Source of the DNA: JABAYQ01 sp049890095
GTDB taxonomy: Bacteria > Bacteroidota > Bacteroidia > Flavobacteriales > UBA7312
NCBI GenBank assembly: GCA_049890095.1
Contig: JBMHCD010000005.1
Location: 62,001 to 126,000, forward strand
Reading direction: 5' to 3'
DNA: 64,000 nucleotides
The stretch's first letter is position 1. Every line of letters starts with the position of its first letter. The position numbers were made by a program, and so were the translations under genes. Positions 1 to 8,078 of this stretch are shown here, one piece after another. The notes beneath the pieces are model-generated. The model was not told the origin of the DNA, searched no databases, and worked only from the letters and a program-made list of their open reading frames with translations.

Positions 1-869
1 TGCAGTGCTAATAATAACGCTGGTTCGATTGGAACAAACATTAAAACATGATCAGGAGCATTGATGTTGTATAAGCCAGGGTAATCTTTATTACTCAACT
101 CAACATAGTGACTTTTTATACTTTCTATATGTTTTTTTAGAGCTAGTTTTTTTGTGTTCTCATCCGAAGCATTACAAAAAGTATCATAAGCTTTTAATGA
201 CACTTTAGAATCTATAATGAGATGTTTGTTTTCAGGTAAGTTTACAATAAAGTCAGGCTTTTTCAAGTTTCCATCTTCATCTCTATAACCACCTTGAGTT
301 TTAAAGTGAATATCTTTAGTTAGTCCAGATTTTTCTAAAAGAACTTCTAATTGCATTTCTCCCCAATCTCCTTGTGTTTTATTATCACCTTTTAATGCAT
401 TTGTAAGGTTCAAAGCTTCTTGACTTAATTGATTATTTAGGTTTTCAAGGCTGTTTATTTTTTCAATTAAGGAAGCATTTCGTTCAATACTTTTTTCATT
501 AGTGTCTCTAACTTGTTTTTCAAATCTTGCGAGTTGGAGATTTAATGGATTTAAAATATTGTTTAGTTGTTCTTTATTTTGAATTTTAAATTTATTAGAA
601 TTTTCTTCTAAAATTTTATTTGCAAGGTTTTGGAATTCCTTACTTAGTTTTTCTTCTTTTTCAGAAGAATTATTTTTTTGTTCAAGTAGTTGTTCTTCTA
701 AAATTTTAATACGCTCTGACTTAGATCCTAATTCTTTGGTTAGTTCGTTAATTGTTTTTAAATCTTTATCATTTGATTGAACAGGATTAGTTTTTGTGCT
801 AAATTTATATTGTGCATAGATAATTGCAACAACGGATAGAATAAATGCGATAATTGTAGTTAGGTCCAT
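1..869 (-). CDS. rmuC: DNA recombination protein RmuC, C-terminus cut by window edge
   Basis: Reading leftward from an ATG at 869, the frame stays open to position 1, so about 289 residues are visible and the C-terminus lies outside the window. An N-terminal hydrophobic segment (about residues 2-18) is followed by a long Lys/Glu-rich coiled coil (about 25-150). The RmuC core then begins with a GDWGE-type motif (KTQGDWGEMQLEVLLEKSGL) and continues through the PDFIVNLP and IIDSKVSLKAY segments. RmuC proteins are membrane-anchored and nuclease-fold-like, and limit recombination at inverted repeats. The family assignment comes from these motifs. It lies 16 nt downstream of the L,D-transpeptidase gene on the same strand. 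Confidence 0.9.
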   Translation of the reverse strand, partial: MDLTTIIAFILSVVAIIYAQYKFSTKTNPVQSNDKDLKTINELTKELGSKSERIKILEEQLLEQKNNSSEKEEKLSKEFQNLANKILEENSNKFKIQNKEQLNNILNPLNLQLARFEKQVRDTNEKSIERNASLIEKINSLENLNNQLSQEALNLTNALKGDNKTQGDWGEMQLEVLLEKSGLTKDIHFKTQGGYRDEDGNLKKPDFIVNLPENKHLIIDSKVSLKAYDTFCNASDENTKKLALKKHIESIKSHYVELSNKDYPGLYNINAPDHVLMFVPIEPALLLAL

Positions 870-885
870 AATTTTGCTAAGTTAG

Positions 886-1476
886 TTATTTATCAAGGAT
901 TAATATTTTTGTATACAAAGGTATTTTATTGTAAAATTCTAAAACCTCAGTATTTATCATCCTAATACATCCGTGTGATGCAGGTGTTCCAATCTTTCCT
1001 TCTTCTGACGTTCCATGTATATAAATGTATCTATTATAGGAATCCACCATCCCCCCTTTATTAATGTTTTTTTCGAGTCCATCTAACCATAGTATTCTAG
1101 TAGTAATATCGTCTGTTTTGGATGAAGTAGTATCTTGATAAATAGTAGCAATTTGACCGTAAAAAACTCTCCCAATCATCCTACCGTTAAGTGGGGTTTT
1201 ATCCCCATGCTTTTCTTTTATTTGATGAAGTCCAGTAGGTGTTTTGTCACTATTTTGAATATTACCAACCCCTTTTTTAGCTGTAGAAATACGATAAACA
1301 GAATTGATTTCATTATTTTGAATATGGTACATTTTTTGACTTTTTACAGAAACATATATAATCTCTTTAAAAATGGTGTCGTAATTATCAATGGTATATT
1401 CATTAACAAAATCTACTACAGACTGTGCAAAACAAAACTGAATTGAAACCAATAAAATGCTTATGATTTTACCCAT
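886..1476 (-). CDS. L,D-transpeptidase (YkuD domain), secreted
   Basis: A 196-residue protein with an N-terminal signal peptide (about residues 1-18, ending FAQ). The YkuD catalytic domain spans about residues 38-195. The signature is present: HGT at 154-156 and SHGCIRM at 167-173, with Cys170 the predicted nucleophile. YkuD enzymes form 3-3 cross-links in peptidoglycan or attach proteins to it, and act in the periplasm. Which of these this one does cannot be read from the sequence. The gene overlaps the 3' end of ung by 16 nt and is followed closely by rmuC, so the three are probably co-transcribed. Confidence 0.9.
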   Translation of the reverse strand: MGKIISILLVSIQFCFAQSVVDFVNEYTIDNYDTIFKEIIYVSVKSQKMYHIQNNEINSVYRISTAKKGVGNIQNSDKTPTGLHQIKEKHGDKTPLNGRMIGRVFYGQIATIYQDTTSSKTDDITTRILWLDGLEKNINKGGMVDSYNRYIYIHGTSEEGKIGTPASHGCIRMINTEVLEFYNKIPLYTKILILDK

Positions 1477-2141
1477 TTTATTTCTTTTTTATTAGAGGCT
1501 CTTAACAATTGATTACATTTTGAAAAGTGTTTACAACCAAAAAAACCTTTATAAGCAGATAAAGGAGATGGATGAGCTGCCTTGAGTATATGGTGTTTTT
1601 GTTTTTCAATTAGCTCTTCTTTTTTTTGAGCAAAACTTCCCCAAAGTATAAAAATAACATCTTTTTTATTTGTTGAAATATGTCTGATTAAATTGTCTGT
1701 AAGTTCTTCCCAACCTTTATTTTTATGACTTCCTGCTTGGTGAGCACGGACAGTTAAGATGCTGTTTAATAATAATACTCCTTGTTTTGCTAAATAGGAT
1801 AGATCTCCACATTTAGGAAAGCCGGTATTTAAGTCTGAACTCATTTCTTTGAAAATGTTGTTTAATGACGGAGGAATTTTTGTGCCATTAGTTACAGAAA
1901 AACTAAGTCCATGAGCTTGATTATGATTGTGATATGGGTCTTGACCAATTATAACAACTTTTATTTCACTAAAACAAGTAAGATTAAGAGCTGTAAAAAT
2001 ATTTTTTTTGGATGGAAAAATTAAGTAATTTTCAAATTCAAAATTTAAAAATTGAGATAAATTTTTATAGTAATCTAATTCAATTTCTTGCGATAAAATT
2101 TTTTTCCAGCTTTGGTGGTTTAAATAGGTTAATAAATTCAC
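1461..2141 (-). CDS. ung: Uracil-DNA glycosylase (family 1)
   Basis: A 226-residue cytoplasmic base-excision repair enzyme that removes uracil from DNA. The water-activating loop GQDPYH is at residues 66-71 (catalytic Asp68). The C-terminal DNA-intercalating loop HPSPLS is at 190-195. Length matches family 1 UDG. The start used is GTG at 2141, in a frame that gives the usual N-terminus (WKKIL near residue 12). A -7 box (TATCTTTG) ends only four bases upstream of this GTG, so the mRNA may be leaderless. Confidence 0.95.
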   Translation of the reverse strand: MNLLTYLNHQSWKKILSQEIELDYYKNLSQFLNFEFENYLIFPSKKNIFTALNLTCFSEIKVVIIGQDPYHNHNQAHGLSFSVTNGTKIPPSLNNIFKEMSSDLNTGFPKCGDLSYLAKQGVLLLNSILTVRAHQAGSHKNKGWEELTDNLIRHISTNKKDVIFILWGSFAQKKEELIEKQKHHILKAAHPSPLSAYKGFFGCKHFSKCNQLLRASNKKEIKWVKS

Positions 2142-2145
2142 AAAT

Positions 2146-2153
2146 CAAAGATA
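2146..2153 (-). promoter_or_regulatory. -7 promoter box of ung
   Basis: On the minus strand this reads TATCTTTG, matching the Bacteroidota -7 consensus TAnnTTTG. It ends four bases before the GTG start of ung. No clear -33 TTG was found at the expected distance. Confidence 0.5.
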
Positions 2154-2186
2154 GCTTTTAATGATAATTTCTAAAATATTTTTAAG

Positions 2187-2194
2187 TAAATTTG
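2187..2194 (+). promoter_or_regulatory. -7 promoter box of the lipoprotein-ytxJ-lipA group
   Basis: TAAATTTG matches the Bacteroidota TAnnTTTG box and lies 19 nt before the ATG at 2214. No good -33 element is visible. It is placed to drive the three close genes that follow. Confidence 0.5.
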
Positions 2195-2213
2195 TACTTT
2201 AAACTTCTTTCCT

Positions 2214-2330
2214 ATGAAAAATATTATAATTATAGTTTTTGTTAGTATATTTTTGATCTCTTGTAGTGTTCAAGAAAATTGTCCAAATTATTCGTTTGCA
2301 AAAACTGAAAACTTAAATTCAAATAGTTGA
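2214..2330 (+). CDS. Small lipoprotein, 38 residues
   Basis: A short frame starting at ATG 2214 and ending in TGA at 2328-2330. It begins with a hydrophobic run of about 14 residues followed by a lipobox ending at Cys17 (LISC), so the mature peptide is only about 22 residues and contains a second Cys (Cys23, in NCPNYS). The stop overlaps the ATG of ytxJ (TGATG), and a -7 box lies upstream. This argues that it is a real translated gene rather than noise. Tiny lipoproteins with a CPxY-like core occur widely in Bacteroidota, but no function is known to me. Confidence 0.65.
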   Translation: MKNIIIIVFVSIFLISCSVQENCPNYSFAKTENLNSNS

Positions 2331-2653
2331 TGAACTGGAGTACTATTACATCCGAAACTGATTTGCAAAAAATTTTGGAACTTTCTAAAAGTCAACCTGT
2401 ACTTATTTTTAAACACAGTACAAGATGTTCGATTAGTAGTTTAGAGCTTAATCGTTTTGAACGAAACTGGAATAACTTTGGTGTTGAACCATTTTACCTA
2501 GATTTGTTGAAATACCGTCAACTTTCTAATACAATAGCTGAAATTTTTGAAGTTGAGCACCAATCTCCACAATTACTTTTGATTTCAGAAAAGAAGTGTC
2601 TCGAACATGCATCACATAATGCAATATCGTCTATTAACCTTAATAACTTTTAG
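2330..2653 (+). CDS. ytxJ: YtxJ-family monothiol bacilliredoxin-like protein
   Basis: A 107-residue thioredoxin-fold protein. The ATG at 2330, coupled to the preceding stop, is preferred over a TTG one codon earlier. The motif FKHSTRCSIS places a single active-site Cys at residue 33, as in the YtxJ/BrxC family linked to bacillithiol redox chemistry. The family normally has one Cys here rather than CxxC. The following QSPQLLLI segment fits the cis-Pro region. It sits 2 nt upstream of lipA, which contains labile iron-sulfur clusters; a shared transcript is likely but a functional link is inference. Confidence 0.8.
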   Translation: MNWSTITSETDLQKILELSKSQPVLIFKHSTRCSISSLELNRFERNWNNFGVEPFYLDLLKYRQLSNTIAEIFEVEHQSPQLLLISEKKCLEHASHNAISSINLNNF

Positions 2654-2655
2654 AA

Positions 2656-3510
2656 ATGAGTGAGCAAACTCCAGTAAGAAAACCAAAATGGTTAAGGGTT
2701 AAATTACCGACTGGTAAAAATTATAAACATGTTCGTAAACTAGTTTCAGATAATAAACTACACACCATTTGTGAAAGTGGAAATTGTCCTAACATGGGAG
2801 AATGCTGGGGTGAAGGAACGGCAACATTTATGATTCTAGGTAATATTTGTACCCGATCTTGTGGTTTTTGTGCAGTAGCTACTGGTAGACCTTTGCCTGT
2901 CGATTGGGAAGAGCCCGAAAAAGTTGCAGACTCAGTGAAGCTAATGGAAGTTAAGCATTGTGTAATCACATCGGTGGATAGAGATGAGTTGAAGGATGGT
3001 GGATCCATTATTTGGGTAAAAACTGTTGAAGCTGTAAGGCGTAAAAGTCCAGGAACGACAATGGAAACTTTAATACCTGATTTTAAGGGAGATGTTGAAG
3101 CAATTCAGCGTATAATTGATGTAGCTCCTGAAATTGTTTCCCATAATATTGAAACTGTAAGAAGGCTGACTCGTGAAGTAAGAATTCAAGCAAAATATGA
3201 TAGAAGTTTAGAAGTTTTAAGATTGTTGAAAGAGGGTGGAAGGAGAACAAAATCAGGAATAATGCTTGGCTTAGGAGAAACAGAAGATGAGGTGATTCAA
3301 ACAATGGATGATCTACGCTCTGTTGGTGTTGACATTATGACCATAGGTCAGTATTTACAACCAACCCCAAAGCATTTGCCAGTAAAAGAATTTATTACTC
3401 CTGAGCAATTTGCTAAATATAAAAAGATAGGTTTGGAAAAAGGATTTCGTTTTGTTGAGAGTTCGCCTCTAGTAAGATCTTCATACAGAGCAGAAAAACA
3501 TATGGCGTAA
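2656..3510 (+). CDS. lipA: Lipoyl synthase
   Basis: A 284-residue radical SAM enzyme that inserts two sulfur atoms into octanoyl groups on lipoyl-domain proteins. The auxiliary cluster motif (Cys39, Cys44, Cys50, in CESGNCPNMGEC) and the radical SAM cluster motif CTRSCGFC (Cys65, Cys69, Cys72) are intact. The C-terminal RSSY serine that ligates the auxiliary cluster is present. Length is typical. It follows ytxJ with almost no spacing. Confidence 0.97.
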   Translation: MSEQTPVRKPKWLRVKLPTGKNYKHVRKLVSDNKLHTICESGNCPNMGECWGEGTATFMILGNICTRSCGFCAVATGRPLPVDWEEPEKVADSVKLMEVKHCVITSVDRDELKDGGSIIWVKTVEAVRRKSPGTTMETLIPDFKGDVEAIQRIIDVAPEIVSHNIETVRRLTREVRIQAKYDRSLEVLRLLKEGGRRTKSGIMLGLGETEDEVIQTMDDLRSVGVDIMTIGQYLQPTPKHLPVKEFITPEQFAKYKKIGLEKGFRFVESSPLVRSSYRAEKHMA

Positions 3511-3593
3511 AATTTCCGCAAACTGTGTAAATTGAGTTAAAATTATTCGTAAATTTAACTCCTAAAATTTAATTGTTATTAATTATTATTAAA

Positions 3594-6299
3594 ATGAAAA
3601 AATCAATTTTATTATTTTCGGTGTTTTCACTAGGTCTTTTTATGATCACTATTTTTGTAAATAAGAAGACATCATACGTTCCAATTTCTGAAAGAACTAG
3701 TGAGAACTTTAGTTTTAAAGGTGCTCACGAATATATGATGAGTTTAAAAGCAGATCCAGCAACTGGAACCATTCCAACTCAAGCTGTTTTGCAAGCAAGA
3801 AAAGAGGTTAGTGACATCGTAAGAGTTCGATCTGCTCAAACATCATTACTTTGGAGTGAAGTAGGACCAGATAATGCAGGTGGAAGAACTCGTGCTATTT
3901 TGATAGATAAAGATAACAATAACAAAATGTTTGCAGGAGGCGTTTCTGGTGGATTGTGGGTTTCATATGATGCTGGTTTTAATTGGAACATTGTTCCAGG
4001 AACAGATGCATTTGAATTCCCAGGGATTGTGAGTATTTGTCAAACCGCAAATGGAGATATTTATTTAGGTACTGGAGAAGGGCCAACTTTAGGTTCTTTT
4101 GGAGGAAACTCCAATGGTTCAACTGGAGTAATTGGTGGAGGTATTTACAAGTCTATTGATGGAGGCCAAACTTTTGAGCATCTACAATCAACAGATCCTA
4201 ATTCTTTGATAAATACAGGTGCTGCTTTTGCAGCAGTAACTGAGTTAGCTGCCCACAATACTGATAATAATATCGTATACGCTGCAACAAATTCTGGCTT
4301 GAAGATAACTACTGATGGTGGAACAACTTGGACGAATGCCATTATTGGTTCAGCAACATTTTTTGATGTTGAGGTATCTACAACAGGTTCTGTTTTAGCA
4401 TCATCTTCTAATAGAATATATTATTCTGAGGATGGTACATCTGGTTCATTTGAAATTCTTCCTACATCTACTGAATTTGGTGGTGGTTCAGGAAGAATTG
4501 AAGTTGAATTTGCTCCATCTGATCCAAATTATATGTATGCAATTTTCTCAAATACCAGTGGATTAGGTAGATATAAAGGTATTTACAGATCTACTGATAA
4601 AGGTCAAACGTGGGAGACAATTATTCCTGGTTGGAATGGAAATACTGCTCCATTAAATAATATATTTAGTCAGCAAGCAAATTATGCTATGGCTTTAGCT
4701 GTTGATCCATCTGATAAAGATCGAATTGTAATTGGTGGATTAGATATCTGGGTTTGGAAAGCAGGAGAAGGTGTTGAGTCAAGATCTTACTGGGCTGGAT
4801 ACGAACTATCTGATTTTTATGTACATGCTGATCAGCACGAAATTCAGTTCCATCCTAATGATCCAAATACAATTTATATAGGTAATGATGGAGGTGTTTA
4901 TAGAACAACTGATAACTGTGAGTCATTTAGTGGATTAAATAGAGGATATGGAGTCACACAATTTTATACAGTTGGTTTTTCAAAAGATGGATTTGTTATT
5001 GGAGGTACACAAGATAACGGTACTCAGTTAATTAATTATGAAAATCAAAGTTTTCCAAAGTCTGCTGTTGAAGTAAGAGGTGGAGATGGTGGTTATGCTT
5101 TAATTTCTCATATTAATCCAAATATCATGTTCGCTGAAAGTCAATATGGTTCTGCAGGAAGATCAGCAGACGGCGGAGTATCATTTGGTTCGTTAGAAAA
5201 TTTAGTTGGTGATACACTTGCTGGTTTAGCTCAAACTGCTGAAGACTCTGGTGATGATGGTTTATTTGCTACATTTATTAACCCAATGGAATTATGGGAA
5301 TCTGTAAACGTTGATGGTTCTCCAAAAGATACAAGTTTCTTCTTTGCAGCAACTAATTTGATTAGTAATGGAAATCAATCTGATTATTGCGTATACATGA
5401 CAAAAGGTGCATTAGATTTTTCAAATCCACCACTTTGGTATCAGGTAACACCAACTGCAGGTGCTCCAATTACAAGAATGACTGTTTCTCCAGATGGTAA
5501 CCACCTATATTTTGCCAGAGGATCATTTCTTTATAGAACAGATAATTTGAACTTGGATACAGTTGCGGATACATATGCAAATTTGAGTGTTTCTGAAGAT
5601 AACATGGCAACACCAGTAGTAGAAACTATTGCAGTGGACTTACCTGGTGCAAATACAATTACATCTATTGCTTTTGATCCAAATAACAAAAACACTATTG
5701 TAGTAACAACTGGAAATTATTCAAATTCTGATCATGTTTATCGTTCTTTCAATGCGCTTGATTCTGTTCCTGAATTTGTTTCAATTCAAGGAAATTTGCC
5801 AAGTATGCCAGTTTATTCTGCAGTTATAGATGTTAACGATGAAAACAACATTATAATTGGAACAGAGTTTGGTATTTGGTCTACTAAAAATGGTAGTTCT
5901 TGGATTGTTGAGAATGATGGTATGCCATTAGTTCCATGTCACATGTTACGTCAGCAGACTTTACCAGGAGTTAATAAAGGAGTTATATATGTTGGTACTC
6001 ATGGTAGAGGATTCTTTAAATCAACATCTACTTCGTCAGTATTTGAAGCTATTGAAAATAATGATAATTTAGACTTAAATATTTACCCAAATCCTTCACA
6101 TGATTTTGTAAATATTGAATCATCTTTGTCTAATTATGATATTCAAATTTTTGATTTAACGGGTAAACAAGTTTTTTCTTCTGAATCGATTCAAAATAAT
6201 ACTAAAATAGATGTTAGTGATTTTGAAGCTGGAACATACATAATAATTACAAATGGCCTAGAAGGCAAAGAGTATGGACAGTTTGTTAAATCAAAATAA
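3594..6299 (+). CDS. Secreted sortilin/BNR-type beta-propeller protein with T9SS sorting domain
   Basis: A 901-residue exported protein. The ATG at 3594 gives a clean N-terminal hydrophobic segment (KKSILLFSVFSLGLFMITIF). The body (about residues 80-800) holds repeated Asp-box/BNR-like elements such as SYDAGFNWN, SIDGGQTFE, TTDGGTTWT and STDKGQTWE, typical of sortilin/VPS10-like ten-bladed propellers. The last 70 or so residues form a type A T9SS sorting domain (starting NIYPNPSHDFVNI, with FDLTGKQVF and FEAGTYII). Propellers of this kind occur in surface glycosidases, peptidases and adhesion proteins; no catalytic residues can be identified, so the substrate is unknown. A Rho-independent terminator follows. 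Confidence 0.85.
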   Translation: MKKSILLFSVFSLGLFMITIFVNKKTSYVPISERTSENFSFKGAHEYMMSLKADPATGTIPTQAVLQARKEVSDIVRVRSAQTSLLWSEVGPDNAGGRTRAILIDKDNNNKMFAGGVSGGLWVSYDAGFNWNIVPGTDAFEFPGIVSICQTANGDIYLGTGEGPTLGSFGGNSNGSTGVIGGGIYKSIDGGQTFEHLQSTDPNSLINTGAAFAAVTELAAHNTDNNIVYAATNSGLKITTDGGTTWTNAIIGSATFFDVEVSTTGSVLASSSNRIYYSEDGTSGSFEILPTSTEFGGGSGRIEVEFAPSDPNYMYAIFSNTSGLGRYKGIYRSTDKGQTWETIIPGWNGNTAPLNNIFSQQANYAMALAVDPSDKDRIVIGGLDIWVWKAGEGVESRSYWAGYELSDFYVHADQHEIQFHPNDPNTIYIGNDGGVYRTTDNCESFSGLNRGYGVTQFYTVGFSKDGFVIGGTQDNGTQLINYENQSFPKSAVEVRGGDGGYALISHINPNIMFAESQYGSAGRSADGGVSFGSLENLVGDTLAGLAQTAEDSGDDGLFATFINPMELWESVNVDGSPKDTSFFFAATNLISNGNQSDYCVYMTKGALDFSNPPLWYQVTPTAGAPITRMTVSPDGNHLYFARGSFLYRTDNLNLDTVADTYANLSVSEDNMATPVVETIAVDLPGANTITSIAFDPNNKNTIVVTTGNYSNSDHVYRSFNALDSVPEFVSIQGNLPSMPVYSAVIDVNDENNIIIGTEFGIWSTKNGSSWIVENDGMPLVPCHMLRQQTLPGVNKGVIYVGTHGRGFFKSTSTSSVFEAIENNDNLDLNIYPNPSHDFVNIESSLSNYDIQIFDLTGKQVFSSESIQNNTKIDVSDFEAGTYIIITNGLEGKEYGQFVKSK

Positions 6300-6300
6300 T

Positions 6301-6308
6301 TAAAATTG
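6301..6308 (+). promoter_or_regulatory. Possible weak -7 box upstream of gap
   Basis: TAAAATTG differs at one position from TAnnTTTG. If used, transcription would start near 6315, immediately before the hairpin at 6317-6340. The assignment is tentative. Confidence 0.25.
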
Positions 6309-6316
6309 CAAAAGTA

Positions 6317-6346
6317 AAAGCCTTGCATTAGCAGGGCTTTTTTTTT
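6317..6346 (+). terminator. Rho-independent terminator abutting the gap start codon
   Basis: The hairpin is AAAGCCTTGC-ATTA-GCAGGGCTTT, a ten-pair stem with one T-G wobble, followed by an unbroken T run to 6346. The gap ATG begins at 6347, the next base. It is well formed as the end of the upstream secreted-protein transcript, but it also forms the entire proximal leader of gap. Confidence 0.85.
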
Positions 6347-7339
6347 ATGAAAAAGAAAATTGCTATAAATGGTTTTGGAAGAATAGGACGTAATTTTTTA
6401 AGACAAATTATAAACTATTCAGATTATGAGGTTGTTGCTGTAAACGATATAGCAAGTATTGACATAATGGTTCATCTATTAAAATATGACTCAATTCATG
6501 GGGTTTTTAAACATTCTATATCGATAAAAGATCAATCTTTTTTAATAGACAATAAACTAATTCGATATTATTCCGAAAAAGATCCAGAAAAGTTAAATTG
6601 GAAAGAATTAGGAGTTGATATAGTCATAGAGGCAACTGGTAAATTTAAAACACATGAGCTAGCTTACAAACATATTTTAGCTGGAGCTAAAAAAGTATTG
6701 TTATCTGCTCCACCATTAGATGATTCTATTAAAACGATAGTTTTAGGAGTAAATGATGAAATAATAGATAATTCGGATACTATTCTTTCTAATGCATCAT
6801 GCACTACTAATAATGCTGCACCAATGATTAAACTTTTGAATGATCATTATACAATCGAAAGTGCATATATTACCACTGTACATTCATTTACAACAGATCA
6901 ACGTTTGCACGATTCACCACATATAGATTTTAGAAGAGCCCGTGCTGCTACATCTTCTATTGTTCCAACAACTACAGGTGCGGCAAAAGCATTAACACGC
7001 GTTTTTCCAAATCTTAAAAATTTAATTGGAGGATGTGGAATGAGAGTTCCTGTTGCCAACGGTTCACTTACAGATATTACATGTATACTTTCTGAATATA
7101 CTACAAAACAAGAGATAAATGAACTTTTTAGAAAAGCTGCATTGTCTGAAAGAATGAATGGTATTTTGAGTTATAACGATGATATGATAGTTTCTGTTGA
7201 TATTGTTGGAAACCATTATTCGTGTGTTTTTGATTCTCATCTAACCTCTGTTATAGGAAAAATGGTAAAAGTAGTTGGTTGGTATGATAATGAAATAGCT
7301 TATTCCAACCGATTAATAGATTTGTTAAAACTTATTTAA
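6347..7339 (+). CDS. gap: Glyceraldehyde-3-phosphate dehydrogenase, type I
   Basis: A 330-residue GAPDH of central glycolysis/gluconeogenesis. The Rossmann motif is INGFGRIGR at residues 7-15, and the catalytic motif ASCTTN is at 150-155 with Cys152. His179 lies in VHSFTTDQ, and the C-terminus has GWYDNE. Asp34 within AVNDIA favours NAD over NADP. The ATG at 6347 is the only reasonable start because the fold begins at once. It follows directly after a terminator T run, leaving no room for a normal leader. It converges on lpxH with an 8-nt overlap. Confidence 0.95.
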   Translation: MKKKIAINGFGRIGRNFLRQIINYSDYEVVAVNDIASIDIMVHLLKYDSIHGVFKHSISIKDQSFLIDNKLIRYYSEKDPEKLNWKELGVDIVIEATGKFKTHELAYKHILAGAKKVLLSAPPLDDSIKTIVLGVNDEIIDNSDTILSNASCTTNNAAPMIKLLNDHYTIESAYITTVHSFTTDQRLHDSPHIDFRRARAATSSIVPTTTGAAKALTRVFPNLKNLIGGCGMRVPVANGSLTDITCILSEYTTKQEINELFRKAALSERMNGILSYNDDMIVSVDIVGNHYSCVFDSHLTSVIGKMVKVVGWYDNEIAYSNRLIDLLKLI

Positions 7340-8078
7340 AATATTTCAAACTTACTGTTTCGCCATCAAATTCTGCATAACTATAGTAATTTACCCATTC
7401 CCCCAAGTTTATATAAACTGATTGATTAGTTAAATTCTTGTATATCGGTAAATGTCTGTGACCAAAAATAAAAAAATCGATTTGAGAGTCTTTTAAAACC
7501 TCATTACAATATTGAACAAGATATTCTTTATCACCTTTGTCAAGTTCATCTTTTTGTCCGTTAGCAATTCTAGACTTTTTAGACCAATATTGAGCAATTG
7601 ATATTCCTAAATTGGGATGAATTCTGGCAAAAAACCACTTGCAAATGGGGTTAGAAAAGATTTTTTTTAAAATCTTATATCCATAATCACCAGGTCCTAA
7701 GCCATCACCATGACCAATTAAAAAAGTTTTATTGTTTAACCTTATTTTAATTGGCTCGCGAAAAACTGTAATGTTCAATTCTTTTTCTAAATAATCAAAC
7801 ATCCACATGTCATGATTACCGGTAAATATATAAATGGGAATACCTTCATCGCTCAATTCAGCAAGCTTACCTAAAAGGCGAATATATCCTTTTGGAACTA
7901 CTTTTTTATATTCAAACCAAAAATCAAAGATATCTCCAACTAGATAAATAGCATCTGCATCTTTTTTAATTGTATCTAGCCAACGTATAAAGTGTTTTTC
8001 TCTTACAAGACTATCTTCTCTTGATGGAACACCTAAATGCAAATCAGATGCAAAATATATTTTATTTGAAGATTTCAG
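7332..8078 (-). CDS. lpxH: UDP-2,3-diacylglucosamine pyrophosphatase (LpxH), start codon uncertain
   Basis: A calcineurin-like metallophosphoesterase of lipid A synthesis that hydrolyses UDP-2,3-diacylglucosamine to lipid X and UMP. Metal motifs are ASDLHLG (N-terminus), GDIFDFWFEY, GNHDMW, GHGDG and GHRHLP. A TTG at 8042 falls inside the first motif and would remove the metal-binding Asp, so the real start must be upstream. Between the in-frame stop at 8093-8091 and the motif there is no ATG, GTG or TTG. The candidates are CTG 8078 (used here), ATA 8060 and ATC 8090. The frame overlaps the 3' end of the tlpA-like gene. The enzyme identity is firm; the start is not. Confidence 0.85.
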   Translation of the reverse strand: MKSSNKIYFASDLHLGVPSREDSLVREKHFIRWLDTIKKDADAIYLVGDIFDFWFEYKKVVPKGYIRLLGKLAELSDEGIPIYIFTGNHDMWMFDYLEKELNITVFREPIKIRLNNKTFLIGHGDGLGPGDYGYKILKKIFSNPICKWFFARIHPNLGISIAQYWSKKSRIANGQKDELDKGDKEYLVQYCNEVLKDSQIDFFIFGHRHLPIYKNLTNQSVYINLGEWVNYYSYAEFDGETVSLKYFK

